From assembly GCA_000961725.1 (NCBI GenBank), contig LADS01000058.1, positions 230,084-294,083 on the forward strand: DNA of 64,000 bases. The letters run 5' to 3'. The stretch is from Desulfobulbaceae bacterium BRH_c16a (GTDB lineage Bacteria; Desulfobacterota; Desulfobulbia; Desulfobulbales; Desulfocapsaceae). The stretch's first letter is position 1. Every line of letters begins with the position of its first letter. The position numbers were made by a program, and so were the translations under genes. The notes below the pieces were generated by a model. That model was not told where the DNA came from. It saw only the letters and a list, made by a program, of their open reading frames with translations, and did no database searches. This document shows, one piece after another, positions 16,305 to 24,668 of this stretch.

Positions 16305-16634
16305 ATGGCAGACGATGGGGTGAAATCGGAGAGTGCTTGTGGGTGTCCAGATGGAAAGGTGCCCAATAAAGAGGGTCGGTGTGTCATGCCTGAGGTAACT
16401 TTTCCGGCCTTTGTCATGTCCTTGAATACCTCTGCTCTCTACCATCTTGGGGAAATCGCCGATCCAGGAACAGGGAAAACCATAGTCGATCTGGATCTTG
16501 CAAGGCATGCGATCGACACTCTGGCGCTTATTCAGAGCAGGACAAAAGGAAATCTGAGTTCAGACGAGGAGGCCTTGTTGGAAAACATTCTCTACGATAT
16601 CAAAATCCGATTTGTCAAAGCGGTCAAGAAATAG
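16305..16634 (+). CDS. DUF1844 domain protein
   Basis: 109 residues from ATG 16305 with AAGAGGAG 6 nt upstream. The C-terminal 75 residues match the DUF1844 pattern: F-P-A-F-V-M-S-L-N-T-S-A-L-Y-H-L-G-E, D-L-D-L-A-R-H-A-I-D-T-L, and T-K-G-N-L-S-S-D-E-E-x-L-L. The N-terminal 30 residues hold C-G-C-P and a third Cys, perhaps a small metal site. Function unknown; in related genomes it often sits near serA and ispE, as here. Lies 12 nt before ispE. Confidence 0.85.
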   Translation: MADDGVKSESACGCPDGKVPNKEGRCVMPEVTFPAFVMSLNTSALYHLGEIADPGTGKTIVDLDLARHAIDTLALIQSRTKGNLSSDEEALLENILYDIKIRFVKAVKK

Positions 16635-16646
16635 TCGGCGCGGAGA

Positions 16647-17612
16647 ATGAGCACCGAAACAGGCAGGATGACGTTGTATGCGCCGGCAAAGATCAACCTG
16701 TTGCTCCGCGTTCTCGGAAAAAGACCGGACGGCTACCATGATCTCGAGACCTGGATGCAGAAGCTCCTGTTGCATGACATCCTCGAGCTTGAAATATATA
16801 CGGGCAGGGGCGTGGTATTTTCCTGCGATGATCCAAGTGTTCCTTCCGATACCACCAATCTTGCGGCAAGGGCGGCAGAAGCATTTTTTGCCGTCTGTGC
16901 GAAGGCCGGAGGATACGGAGTTCGTATCCATCTGCAAAAAAAGATACCTGTAGCAGCAGGTCTCGGCGGAGGAAGCAGCGATGCCGGGACTGTCCTTCGT
17001 GGGTTGAATGCATTTTTTGGCGGAGAGTTAAGCGAAAAAGAACTTATCTCCATCGCCCGTCCGTTGGGTGCGGATGTACCTTTTTTTGCCGTCGAACATG
17101 ATGCAGTGTTGGCCGGCGGGATCGGTGACGTGATGAAACCGGTGGCTTCAATGGATGATTGTTCCTTCATTTTGGTCAATCCCGGCTTTTTTGTCTCGAC
17201 TGCATGGGTTTTTCAAAATTTTACATTGACAAGGCAGTCGAAAAACTCTAAATTGTCATGCTTTCAAAAGTACCAAGCGAAGCCTTTGTCTTTTACGGAG
17301 ATGCAGAACGACCTGGAGCAGGTGACCTCTGCAAAGTATCCGGAAATAGAAAAGATAAAGGGTGTATTGACTGCTGCCGGTGCCTCGAAAGCCTTGATGT
17401 CCGGGAGTGGGCCGACGGTTTTCGGTATATTTCCCGACACGGAAAAAACGACGGTTTCTGGATTGGAACGTATTGTCTGCGATTTGCGCCGGCAATACGG
17501 AGCAAAAGTGTATTTGTCAAGAGCATGTACTGGGGCGTCGCCAAGCGGTAAGGCACCGGGTTTTGATCCCGGCATTCGTAGGTTCGAATCCTTCCGCCCC
17601 AGCCATCACTGA
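16647..17612 (+). CDS. ispE: 4-diphosphocytidyl-2-C-methyl-D-erythritol kinase (IspE); frame runs through tRNA-Gln
   Basis: GHMP kinase of the MEP isoprenoid pathway. N terminus Y-A-P-A-K-I-N-L-L-L-R and the ATP loop P-V-A-A-G-L-G-G-G-S-S-D-A-G. The late G-S-G-P-T-V-F-G-I-F motif is also present. The frame is 321 codons; codons from about 295 on lie inside the tRNA-Gln gene, and the stop (TGA 17610-17612) falls 5 nt after the tRNA CCA. No earlier in-frame stop exists, so the last 27 residues are tRNA sequence. Start could also be ATG 16668. Enzyme identity is firm; the natural C terminus is odd. Confidence 0.92.
   Translation: MSTETGRMTLYAPAKINLLLRVLGKRPDGYHDLETWMQKLLLHDILELEIYTGRGVVFSCDDPSVPSDTTNLAARAAEAFFAVCAKAGGYGVRIHLQKKIPVAAGLGGGSSDAGTVLRGLNAFFGGELSEKELISIARPLGADVPFFAVEHDAVLAGGIGDVMKPVASMDDCSFILVNPGFFVSTAWVFQNFTLTRQSKNSKLSCFQKYQAKPLSFTEMQNDLEQVTSAKYPEIEKIKGVLTAAGASKALMSGSGPTVFGIFPDTEKTTVSGLERIVCDLRRQYGAKVYLSRACTGASPSGKAPGFDPGIRRFESFRPSHH
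17531..17605 (+). tRNA. tRNA-Gln (anticodon UUG) with encoded CCA
   Basis: 75 nt. Acceptor TGGGGCG pairs with CGCCCCA, then discriminator G and encoded CCA (17603-17605). D arm with GCC/GGC stem, anticodon stem CCGGG/CCCGG around loop TTTTGAT (anticodon TTG), and T loop TTCGAAT. One T-T mismatch in the T stem. It lies wholly within the ispE reading frame and 41 nt before prs. Confidence 0.97.
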
Positions 17613-17645
17613 TGTATTTCAGGTTTTCCAAGTGACTAGATAACA

Positions 17646-18584
17646 ATGAGAGATTTGAAGATTTTTTCGGGCAATGCTCACAGGAAGTTGGCGGAAGAGA
17701 TTACCGAGCATCTGAATATTCCCTTGAGCAAAGCCGATCTGAAAAAATTCAGTGACGGAGAGATCTTTGTTGAAATAAAAGAGAATGTAAGGGGGGCCGA
17801 TGTTTTCGTGGTTCAGCCTACATGTACTCCGGTTAATGATCATCTCATGGAATTGGTGATCATGGTGGATGCGTTGAGAAGGGCTTCGGCCAGAAGAATT
17901 ACCGCCGTTGTTCCCTATTACGGTTACGCCCGCCAGGATAGAAAGAATGCTCCCCGCGTTCCCATCACTGCAAAAGTAGTTGCCGAAATGTTCATGGCCG
18001 TGGGTGTCCGCAGGGTTCTCTGCATGGATTTACACGCAGGTCAGATCCAAGGCTTTTTTAATATTCCTGTTGATCATTTGTATGCTGCGCCGGTAATTCT
18101 CCGCTACATCAAGGAAAATTTCGGCGACGATGTCATTATGGTCTCTCCGGATGCCGGAGGGGTGGAAAGAACCCGGGCTTTTGCCAAGCGACTGAATTCG
18201 GGACTGGCTATTATCGATAAACGCCGGGATAAACCGAATGAGTGTGAGGCCATGCATGTTATCGGTGATGTGAAGGGCAAAACAGCTATTTTGATGGATG
18301 ATATGGTCGATACCGCAGGTACTCTTTGCGCCGGAGCCAAAACGCTCATGGAAAATGGTGCAAAAGAAGTGCACGCCTGTTGTTCTCATCCTGTTCTGTC
18401 CGGCCCTGCAATCGAAAGAATTCGCAACTCGGCGATGAAATCCCTTGTTGTCACCAATTCAATTCCTCTTCGGGACGAGGCTTTGAAGTGCGATAAGATT
18501 AAAGTGCTTTCTGTCTCCAGTTTGCTGGCGGATGCAATCAGCAGAATTCATAATGAAGATTCGGTAAGTTGTCTTTTTGTATAG
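17646..18584 (+). CDS. prs: Ribose-phosphate pyrophosphokinase
   Basis: 312 residues. It makes PRPP from ribose 5-phosphate and ATP for nucleotide, His and Trp synthesis. Motifs: F-S-D-G-E-I-F-V near the N terminus, the flexible loop Y-Y-G-Y-A-R-Q-D-R-K, and the PRPP-binding loop M-D-D-M-V-D-T-A-G-T. The N terminus (F-S-G-N-A-H-R-K-L-A) is classical. Weak ribosome site; transcript probably continues from ispE and tRNA-Gln. Confidence 0.97.
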   Translation: MRDLKIFSGNAHRKLAEEITEHLNIPLSKADLKKFSDGEIFVEIKENVRGADVFVVQPTCTPVNDHLMELVIMVDALRRASARRITAVVPYYGYARQDRKNAPRVPITAKVVAEMFMAVGVRRVLCMDLHAGQIQGFFNIPVDHLYAAPVILRYIKENFGDDVIMVSPDAGGVERTRAFAKRLNSGLAIIDKRRDKPNECEAMHVIGDVKGKTAILMDDMVDTAGTLCAGAKTLMENGAKEVHACCSHPVLSGPAIERIRNSAMKSLVVTNSIPLRDEALKCDKIKVLSVSSLLADAISRIHNEDSVSCLFV

Positions 18585-18787
18585 CAGGTCTGTGTTTTAA
18601 AATACCCCCAAAGAAGAGCATTTCCGGGGTTGATTCACTTATAATTTTAAAGACTGTTGGATCTGAGAAATAATCGCATAGAACAAAGTTGTACTCATTT
18701 TTTATAAGAATACTCAAAATTTTTTTTACCATACAGTTCAGTCGTTTTTGGCTCTTGCGGTAGCGGCTGTTCGGCAAAGGAGGAATT

Positions 18788-19360
18788 ATGTTTCAGGTTG
18801 AAATGTCTGCTGCAGTGAGAAGTGCTACTGGCAAGGGACCGATGCGTCAACTGCGTATTGAGGGAAAGACCCCTGCAGTCGTTTATGGTGGAGGCGGAGA
18901 GGCATTGAATCTCCAGTTCGACACCAAGACCCTCTATGCGAAATTGCTTCAGTTTTCCCGTCGCAACACAGTTGTAATGTTGAAGATCGGAGATGAAGCG
19001 GAAAGGAGCGTTTTTATCGGAGAAATTCAGACCGACCCTGTCACCGACAAGCTCATCCACGTTGATTTCTGTGAGATTGACCTCGACAAGAACCGGGCCT
19101 ATTCGGTTCCCGTTGTCTATAATGGGACGGCTAAGGGTGTCGACCTCGGCGGGGACATGATTATCAACCAGAGAAAGGTCGTTCTTGAGGGAAAACCGCT
19201 TGATATTCCAGATGAATGTGTGGTTGATGTTACTTCGCTTGGAATGGGCGAGAGTGTCAAATGCGGAGAAATAGCCATCCCTGAGAAAGTTAAAATGGTT
19301 ACGGATAAAGATATACTGGCAGTAAGTATTGTAAAACCGGGACAGAAAGTGGCTGCATGA
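18788..19360 (+). CDS. rplY: 50S ribosomal protein L25 / general stress protein Ctc
   Basis: 190 residues from ATG 18788 with AAAGGAGG upstream. Two-domain Ctc form: a 5S rRNA-binding L25 domain (1-95, with R-x-L-R-I-E-G-K-T-P-A-V-V-Y-G) and a TL5 C-terminal domain (96-185, with the closing V-K-C-G-E-I-A-I-P-E). It binds 5S rRNA in the large subunit. The prs-rplY-pth order is widespread. A strong hairpin follows the gene. Confidence 0.95.
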   Translation: MFQVEMSAAVRSATGKGPMRQLRIEGKTPAVVYGGGGEALNLQFDTKTLYAKLLQFSRRNTVVMLKIGDEAERSVFIGEIQTDPVTDKLIHVDFCEIDLDKNRAYSVPVVYNGTAKGVDLGGDMIINQRKVVLEGKPLDIPDECVVDVTSLGMGESVKCGEIAIPEKVKMVTDKDILAVSIVKPGQKVAA

Positions 19361-19453
19361 GCCATAATGGTTGAGGCAAAATCAAGACAGGTGCATTGAT
19401 CGCAAAACGCTCTTTTGGGCGAGATACTTACCTGTGTGTGCCAAGGTATTTAC

Positions 19454-19491
19454 AAAAGGTCCGGAAAAGTAAACTTTTCCGGACCTTTTTC
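19454..19491 (+). terminator. Strong hairpin terminator or attenuator between rplY and pth
   Basis: AAAAGGTCCGGAAAAG / CTTTTCCGGACCTTTT is a near-perfect 16-bp stem with a 4-nt loop and terminal T run. It lies 93 nt after rplY and 21 nt before pth. Confidence 0.85.
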
Positions 19492-19512
19492 GTTTAGGGA
19501 CTCGGAAAACTT

Positions 19513-20103
19513 ATGACAAACGATTTCTTGATCGTCGGACTCGGCAACCCCGGCGAACACTACCATTCCACCCGTCATAATGTCGGGTTTCTGATTGTCG
19601 ATCAGCTGGCAACGAGTTGGGGCGAGAAGGCTTGCCGGGAAAAATGGCAGGCTCTTTATACTTCCAGTTCCGTCCTCGGAAAGAATCTGCACATTATCAA
19701 GCCGCTTACCTTTATGAATCGAAGCGGCAAGGCAGTAGCTCAGTATTTCCGTTTTTTTAAAATACTTCCTGACCACTTGCTGGTTATTCACGATGATCTC
19801 GATATGGCACCGGGACGGATAAAACTCGTCAAAAACGGCGGAGCCGGGGGTCATAACGGTATAAAATCGATAGTTGAGAATCTGGGGACCCCGGATTATT
19901 TCAGACTGAAAATCGGCATAGGGCGACCGGGAAAGGGAGGAATTCATCCGGATATCCCGGTGGAAAATTATGTCTTAAGTAAGTTTGACGAGTCTGACAG
20001 GACAATTGTCGAATCACGATATCTAAATATTCAGCAGGGTGTCGAGTTATTTCTTCAAGGTGAGACCGCTAAAGCATTAGGGCTCCTCAACAGTCTCAAG
20101 TAA
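19513..20103 (+). CDS. pth: Peptidyl-tRNA hydrolase
   Basis: 196 residues. It releases peptides from peptidyl-tRNA dropped by ribosomes. Conserved residues: G-L-G-N-P-G (9-14), T-R-H-N-V-G with the catalytic His at 22, P-x-T-F-M-N and H-D-D-L-D near 95. The G-G-x-G-G-H-N-G-I-K-S loop is intact, and the tail Y-V-L-S-K-F is typical. Confidence 0.96.
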   Translation: MTNDFLIVGLGNPGEHYHSTRHNVGFLIVDQLATSWGEKACREKWQALYTSSSVLGKNLHIIKPLTFMNRSGKAVAQYFRFFKILPDHLLVIHDDLDMAPGRIKLVKNGGAGGHNGIKSIVENLGTPDYFRLKIGIGRPGKGGIHPDIPVENYVLSKFDESDRTIVESRYLNIQQGVELFLQGETAKALGLLNSLK

Positions 20104-20399
20104 TAACAAACCAATAGACTGCGGCCTCGTTTTTTCCGGGATAAATCTTAATGATTGTTGACAGCGACCGGAAAAAAAGCGGCAATTATTTGTGGAACAT
20201 GGTATATTAATTCATTAGTAGTAAGAAGAAGTCATCAGTAGTGTCCGCTGCAGCAAAAAAATCAAAACAATCGGATTACAAGGGATATCTCCCTGGTGAT
20301 TTCGTGCTTTCCTCGGTCTGCAAATAATTGCGATGTGTCTTGTGCTTCTGTATTAATGTGTTCGGCCTTGTGCAAGGCGCTTTGATAAAGGAGAAATCT

Positions 20400-20879
20400 G
20401 TGTTTACTGAAGGTGATATGGCTGTATATCCAGCTCATGGCGTTGGTGTTATTAAGGCCGTTGAAACGAAAAAAATCGGTGGAATAGACCAATCTTTTTA
20501 TATCCTGGAAATTCTCGATAACAGCATGAGAATCATGATTCCCACCGCCAGTAGTAAAAATGTCGGTCTTCGCGCCATTGTCGGAAAAGGCGAAGTGAGA
20601 AATGTCCTCAATATACTGGCAGACAGATCGGTCGCACTGGGGACCCAGACCTGGAACCGGCGTTATCGTGACTACATGGAAAAGATCAAGACCGGATCTG
20701 TCCATGAAGTAGCAGTGGTGCTGCGAGATCTTTTTCTCCTCAGTGTCGATAAGGACTTGAGCTATGGCGAGAGAAAGATGCTGGATACCGCTAAAAATCT
20801 CCTTGTAAAAGAGTTGTCTTTGGCTCAGGATACGGAAGAAGCTGCTGTCAGCAAAACTATTGAAGCTATTTTTTCTTAA
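20400..20879 (+). CDS. carD: CarD family transcriptional regulator
   Basis: 159 residues from GTG 20400, preceded by AAAGGAG; this start gives F-T-E-G-D-M-A-V-Y-P-A-H-G-V-G, the standard CarD N terminus. The first 60 residues form the RNA-polymerase interacting domain, related to the TRCF one. The rest is the helical DNA-binding part (I-M-I-P-T-A, V-G-L-R, then a conserved W-x-R-R-Y-R). CarD binds RNA polymerase beta and stabilises open complexes at rRNA and other promoters. Confidence 0.92.
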   Translation: MFTEGDMAVYPAHGVGVIKAVETKKIGGIDQSFYILEILDNSMRIMIPTASSKNVGLRAIVGKGEVRNVLNILADRSVALGTQTWNRRYRDYMEKIKTGSVHEVAVVLRDLFLLSVDKDLSYGERKMLDTAKNLLVKELSLAQDTEEAAVSKTIEAIFS

Positions 20880-20937
20880 AGCATCTTTCTTTTGAATAAG
20901 CGGTCCTTCTCCCGAGAGTGATCCAGTACATTTTTTT

Positions 20938-21918
20938 ATGGAATCCCAAGAAGAAGCAGACGGCGGTTTTAAATCTTCTGAGCGTTGTTTTCAAGTTACG
21001 ATCGATTCAGTTCAGGCCGGTATCCGGCTGGATCAGTTTCTGGTGCAAATAATTCCTTCTGTTTCCAGGGCATTAATCAGTACAGCTATTCGCGATGGAC
21101 ATATCAGTGTCGATGGGGCGTGTCGAAAAAACAGTTATCGCCTCAAGGAAGGAGAGACAATCAGCGGGCTAGTTGAGAAATCTGAGCTCGGACATGTAGA
21201 GCCGGAAAAAATTGATTTCCCTGTTCTTTACGAAGATGAATTCCTCATGCTTTTGTCAAAACCCCCTGGGCTGGTCGTTCATCCCGGGAGCGGCAACAGC
21301 CGGGGAACCCTTGTCAACGGACTCGTCCATCACTGTCGTTCGATTGCCGCCGTCGGCGACAGTATGCGACCGGGTATCGTGCATAGACTCGACAAGGACA
21401 CTTCAGGCATAATGGTGGTTGCCAAGCAGGATTTTGTCCATAGGGCTCTTGTCGACAGTTTTAAAAATAGAAAGCTCGTCAAGGAATACATCGCTCTTTT
21501 ACACGGCGTTCCCCGCGAAAGGCGCGGCCGGCTGGTGGCCTCCATCGGACGCCACCCTGTTAACCGCCAGAAAATGGCCATCTGCCCCGTGGGTGGCAGA
21601 CATGCCGTCAGTAATTGGGAAGTCCTGCAGGAATTTGCCGGCCGGTACAGTCTTGTCAAAGTAGGGATTGAGACGGGCCGAACGCATCAGATTCGAGTTC
21701 ATATGGCCTCTCTCGGTTGTCCGGTTGCCGGGGACACGGTGTATGGACCAAATCGCGATAATCATATTTTCCCCAGGCAGATGCTGCATGCGTCGAGGCT
21801 GGTATTTCGCCATCCTGTCAAAGATGAGCCGCTTGACCTGACTGCAGATCTCTGGCCTGATTTCCAGGAAATCCTGGAAAAGCTTGATCGGCAGTACGGG
21901 ATGGAGGGTGTTCAATGA
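20938..21918 (+). CDS. rluD: RluA/RluD-family 23S rRNA pseudouridine synthase
   Basis: 326 residues. N-terminal S4 RNA-binding domain (about 18-80: I-R-L-D-Q-F-L, then G-H-I-S-V-D-G). Catalytic domain carries H-R-L-D-K-D-T-S-G with nucleophile D152, and the later T-G-R-T-H-Q-I-R-V-H motif. It makes pseudouridines in large-subunit rRNA; the RluD site (1911/1915/1917 region) is likely but not proven. The stop overlaps the coaE start (ATGA). Confidence 0.92.
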   Translation: MESQEEADGGFKSSERCFQVTIDSVQAGIRLDQFLVQIIPSVSRALISTAIRDGHISVDGACRKNSYRLKEGETISGLVEKSELGHVEPEKIDFPVLYEDEFLMLLSKPPGLVVHPGSGNSRGTLVNGLVHHCRSIAAVGDSMRPGIVHRLDKDTSGIMVVAKQDFVHRALVDSFKNRKLVKEYIALLHGVPRERRGRLVASIGRHPVNRQKMAICPVGGRHAVSNWEVLQEFAGRYSLVKVGIETGRTHQIRVHMASLGCPVAGDTVYGPNRDNHIFPRQMLHASRLVFRHPVKDEPLDLTADLWPDFQEILEKLDRQYGMEGVQ

Positions 21919-22580
21919 TTATTGCCGTCACAGGAAGCTTGGGTTCCGGCAAGAGCACTGTGAGCAAAATCCTTGCACGCGTTCTCGATGCGGTGCATGT
22001 CGACACCGATGAGTTGTGCCGAACCCAGATGCTCCCCGGCGGACAAGGTTACCGGGAATTCCTGAAGATCTTTGGAACACACTTTCTGCAGGCCGATGGC
22101 ACCATAAACCGCGCGCGGTTACGGCGGGAGGTATTCGGCGACAGTCAGGTTCGGGAAGCGTTGGAGAGGATCCTGCATCCTCTTGTGCGGCAACAGACCG
22201 CCGATCTTGCCCGTAAGCAAAACCAATCGGGCAACCATATGGTTGTTGAGGTTCCCCTTCTGTTTGAAGTCGGATGGCAACAGGATTTTGATGTGTGGGT
22301 GGTTGTATATGTTCCCGAAGAGCGGTGTCTGGAGAGAGTGAGTGCACGGGATGGCTTGTCCTCTGAAGATATCCGGCGGGTCTTTGCCTCGCAGTTGCCG
22401 ATTTCGCTGAAACTGAAATATGCTCACTTTGTGATCGATAATTCCGGTACCTTTGTCAGCTCCGTATTGCAGCTTGCCTGGCTTGGAAAAAAGCTGAAAA
22501 ACGTTAAAAACCTTGACAGCGAAGATTTGAATACGTATAAGGGAAACAATGATTTGAAACTCAATCCCTGTCTTTGCTGA
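21915..22580 (+). CDS. coaE: Dephospho-CoA kinase
   Basis: 221 residues, translationally coupled to rluD through a 4-nt ATGA overlap. P-loop G-S-L-G-S-G-K-S-T at 7-15; D-T-D-E-L in the CoA-binding region; V-V-E-V-P-L-L-F-E-V-G-W is a CoaE hallmark. It phosphorylates dephospho-CoA in the last step of CoA synthesis. The 25-residue tail after the last expected helix is hydrophilic and probably dispensable. Confidence 0.94.
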   Translation: MIIAVTGSLGSGKSTVSKILARVLDAVHVDTDELCRTQMLPGGQGYREFLKIFGTHFLQADGTINRARLRREVFGDSQVREALERILHPLVRQQTADLARKQNQSGNHMVVEVPLLFEVGWQQDFDVWVVVYVPEERCLERVSARDGLSSEDIRRVFASQLPISLKLKYAHFVIDNSGTFVSSVLQLAWLGKKLKNVKNLDSEDLNTYKGNNDLKLNPCLC

Positions 22581-22931
22581 ATCATCTCTTTGAATCCTGT
22601 TGTAAAAACCACTCTGGAATAGGCTGTCATTGAACGATAGTTTCTGGACAATCTACAGACTTCAACTGGTTGATTCTTCACGGATCTGGTCATATATCCC
22701 ATTCTGTTTTTTGTATCTGATATACTTATAGAATTCAACGAGTGTTAGTACAACCACTTACGGTTTCCATTGCCGCCCACTCTTGCTCTGGTATTGCATG
22801 CAGGTGGTCGGACGTGAAAAGTAAATACTTTATTCGCACGGCGATTCGGAAAAGTCCGACTGCCAACTTGCCGATAACGGTGTTTTTCCAATTATCCTGC
22901 CAATAATCCCTAGAAAGGAGAAGTTGATTAA
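22581..22931. other. Intergenic region upstream of rho
   Basis: 351 bp between coaE and rho. GAAAGGAGAAG before the rho ATG is a good ribosome site. No convincing gene, hairpin terminator or named RNA is visible. It probably holds the rho promoter and leader, which in other bacteria mediates Rho autoregulation (inference). Confidence 0.4.
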
Positions 22932-24182
22932 ATGAATCTGGCGGAACTTAAACTGATGAAAATCGGTGAACTGGTGGCTCTTGGCCGATCATTGAAGGTC
23001 GAGGGATACAGTGCACTGCGCAAACAGGAACTCATCTTTGCAATACTCAAAGCCCAATCCGACAAGGATGGCAAGATGCGAGGCAGCGGTGTTCTGGAAA
23101 TACTGCCTGATGGCTTCGGTTTTCTCAGGGCTCCTGATTACAACTATCTGCCGGGTCCCGATGATATTTATGTTTCCCCATCACAAATACGCAGGTTGAA
23201 TCTTCGTACCGGAGATACTATCGAAGGTCTGGTGCGAGCCCCGAAGGAGGGTGAACGCTACTTTGCTCTGCTCAAGGTAGACAGTGTGAATTTCGATCCA
23301 CCCGAGGCGGCAAAGCAAAAGACCCTCTTTGGCAATCTTACACCCTTGCACCCCAATGAGGCGTTCAGTCTGGAGTGGCAGCCGGACAATATATCGATGC
23401 GCGTCATGGATATGTTTGCACCTATCGGCAAAGGACAGAGGGGGCTGATCGTGGCTCCGCCCCGAACCGGCAAGACCGTTCTCATGCAGAAAATTGCCAA
23501 TTCCATCGTGAGGAATCACAAGGAAGTGTACCTCATCGTTTTGTTGATTGACGAACGCCCGGAAGAAGTAACCGAGATGACCAGAAGCGTTAAAGCCGCC
23601 GAGGTTGTCAGTTCGACTTTCGATGAGCCGCCGCAACGGCATATTCAGGTTGCCGAAATGGTCATCGAGAAGGCCAAAAGGCTGGTTGAGCACAAGAAGG
23701 ATGTAGTCATTCTGCTTGATAGTATCACCCGGCTTGCCAGAGCCTATAACACCGTGACTCCGGCAAGCGGCAAGATTCTTTCCGGTGGTGTCGAGGCCAA
23801 TGCCCTGCATCGTCCCAAACGCTTTTTCGGCGCTGCGCGAAATATCGAGGAGGGTGGCAGTCTGACTATCCTTGCAACCGCATTGATCGAAACGGGAAGC
23901 CGGATGGACGAAGTTATTTTTGAGGAATTCAAAGGCACCGGCAATATGGAACTGGTTCTCGATCGGAAAATGGCCGATAAGCGTATATTCCCTTCTATCG
24001 ACCTCAAGCGGTCCGGGACCCGGAAAGAAGACCTGTTGATTAAAGCCGATGCTCTCAATCGGATCTGGATACTGCGGAAACTGCTGAGCTCGATGAATCC
24101 TGCCGATTGTATGGATTTCCTGATCGATAAGCTGAAATCGCAGAAGTCGAACGCTGACTTCCTGGATTCGATGAATACATAA
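22932..24182 (+). CDS. rho: Transcription termination factor Rho
   Basis: 416 residues. N-terminal helical Rho_N (1-45), then the RNA-binding cold-shock fold (50-120; G-V-L-E-I-L-P-D-G-F-G-F-L-R). The ATPase has Walker A A-P-P-R-T-G-K-T (175-182), Walker B V-V-I-L-L-D-S-I-T-R, and the Q/R loops. Full length with no insertion. Hexameric RNA helicase for factor-dependent termination. Confidence 0.97.
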   Translation: MNLAELKLMKIGELVALGRSLKVEGYSALRKQELIFAILKAQSDKDGKMRGSGVLEILPDGFGFLRAPDYNYLPGPDDIYVSPSQIRRLNLRTGDTIEGLVRAPKEGERYFALLKVDSVNFDPPEAAKQKTLFGNLTPLHPNEAFSLEWQPDNISMRVMDMFAPIGKGQRGLIVAPPRTGKTVLMQKIANSIVRNHKEVYLIVLLIDERPEEVTEMTRSVKAAEVVSSTFDEPPQRHIQVAEMVIEKAKRLVEHKKDVVILLDSITRLARAYNTVTPASGKILSGGVEANALHRPKRFFGAARNIEEGGSLTILATALIETGSRMDEVIFEEFKGTGNMELVLDRKMADKRIFPSIDLKRSGTRKEDLLIKADALNRIWILRKLLSSMNPADCMDFLIDKLKSQKSNADFLDSMNT

Positions 24183-24321
24183 CTTTTCTCAAACGGCTGG
24201 TTGGAAGTTCCTTTTTAGTTGAAAAAAATCGTTGTTTGAGTAATATATCGCTCTTGTGTCAAAAACTTCTTGCTTTGTTAACATTAACTCGCCCTCAGGG
24301 TGTGTTGGAGGAATAGTAACT

Positions 24322-24549
24322 ATGAAAGATGGCATACACCCGGATTACAAGAAAATAGTAGCCGTATGCGCGTGTGGAAACCAGGTGGAACTGGGCTCTG
24401 TTATGGCCGAGATGAAAGTCGAGATCTGCTCCGCCTGTCATCCGTTTTTTACCGGTAAACAGAAACTTATCGACTCTGCAGGACGAATCGAGAAGTTCAA
24501 GCAGCGTTATGCAGGTCACTATGCCAAGTTAGAAAAAGGCAAATCCTGA
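24322..24549 (+). CDS. rpmE: 50S ribosomal protein L31, zinc-binding type
   Basis: 75 residues from ATG 24322 with TTGGAGGA upstream; an upstream start at 24256 is rejected. M-K-D-G-I-H-P-D-Y is the canonical L31 start. Zinc ligands C16, C18, C36 and C39 (C-A-C-G, then C-S-A-C-H-P-F-F-T-G-K) place it in the C+ type. Found downstream of rho in many proteobacteria. Confidence 0.96.
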   Translation: MKDGIHPDYKKIVAVCACGNQVELGSVMAEMKVEICSACHPFFTGKQKLIDSAGRIEKFKQRYAGHYAKLEKGKS

Positions 24550-24604
24550 TTATTCCGTGCTGCTGTGTCGGGATTATTTCCGGCAACCAATGTTTTTTTA
24601 TGCT

Positions 24605-24643
24605 GTCCACAACGATGCTTGACATGGTTGTGGACTTTTTTCT
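24605..24643 (+). terminator. Rho-independent terminator between rpmE and prfA
   Basis: 9-bp perfect stem GTCCACAAC / GTTGTGGAC (24605-24613 and 24627-24635) followed by TTTTTTCTTTT. Confidence 0.85.
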
Positions 24644-24668
24644 TTTCTCTATTTCCGGTTGAAAGGCT

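Noticed and set aside
20158..20186. TTGACA as a carD promoter
   Set aside because: A perfect -35 but the position 17 nt on is GGCAAT; no acceptable -10, so not listed.
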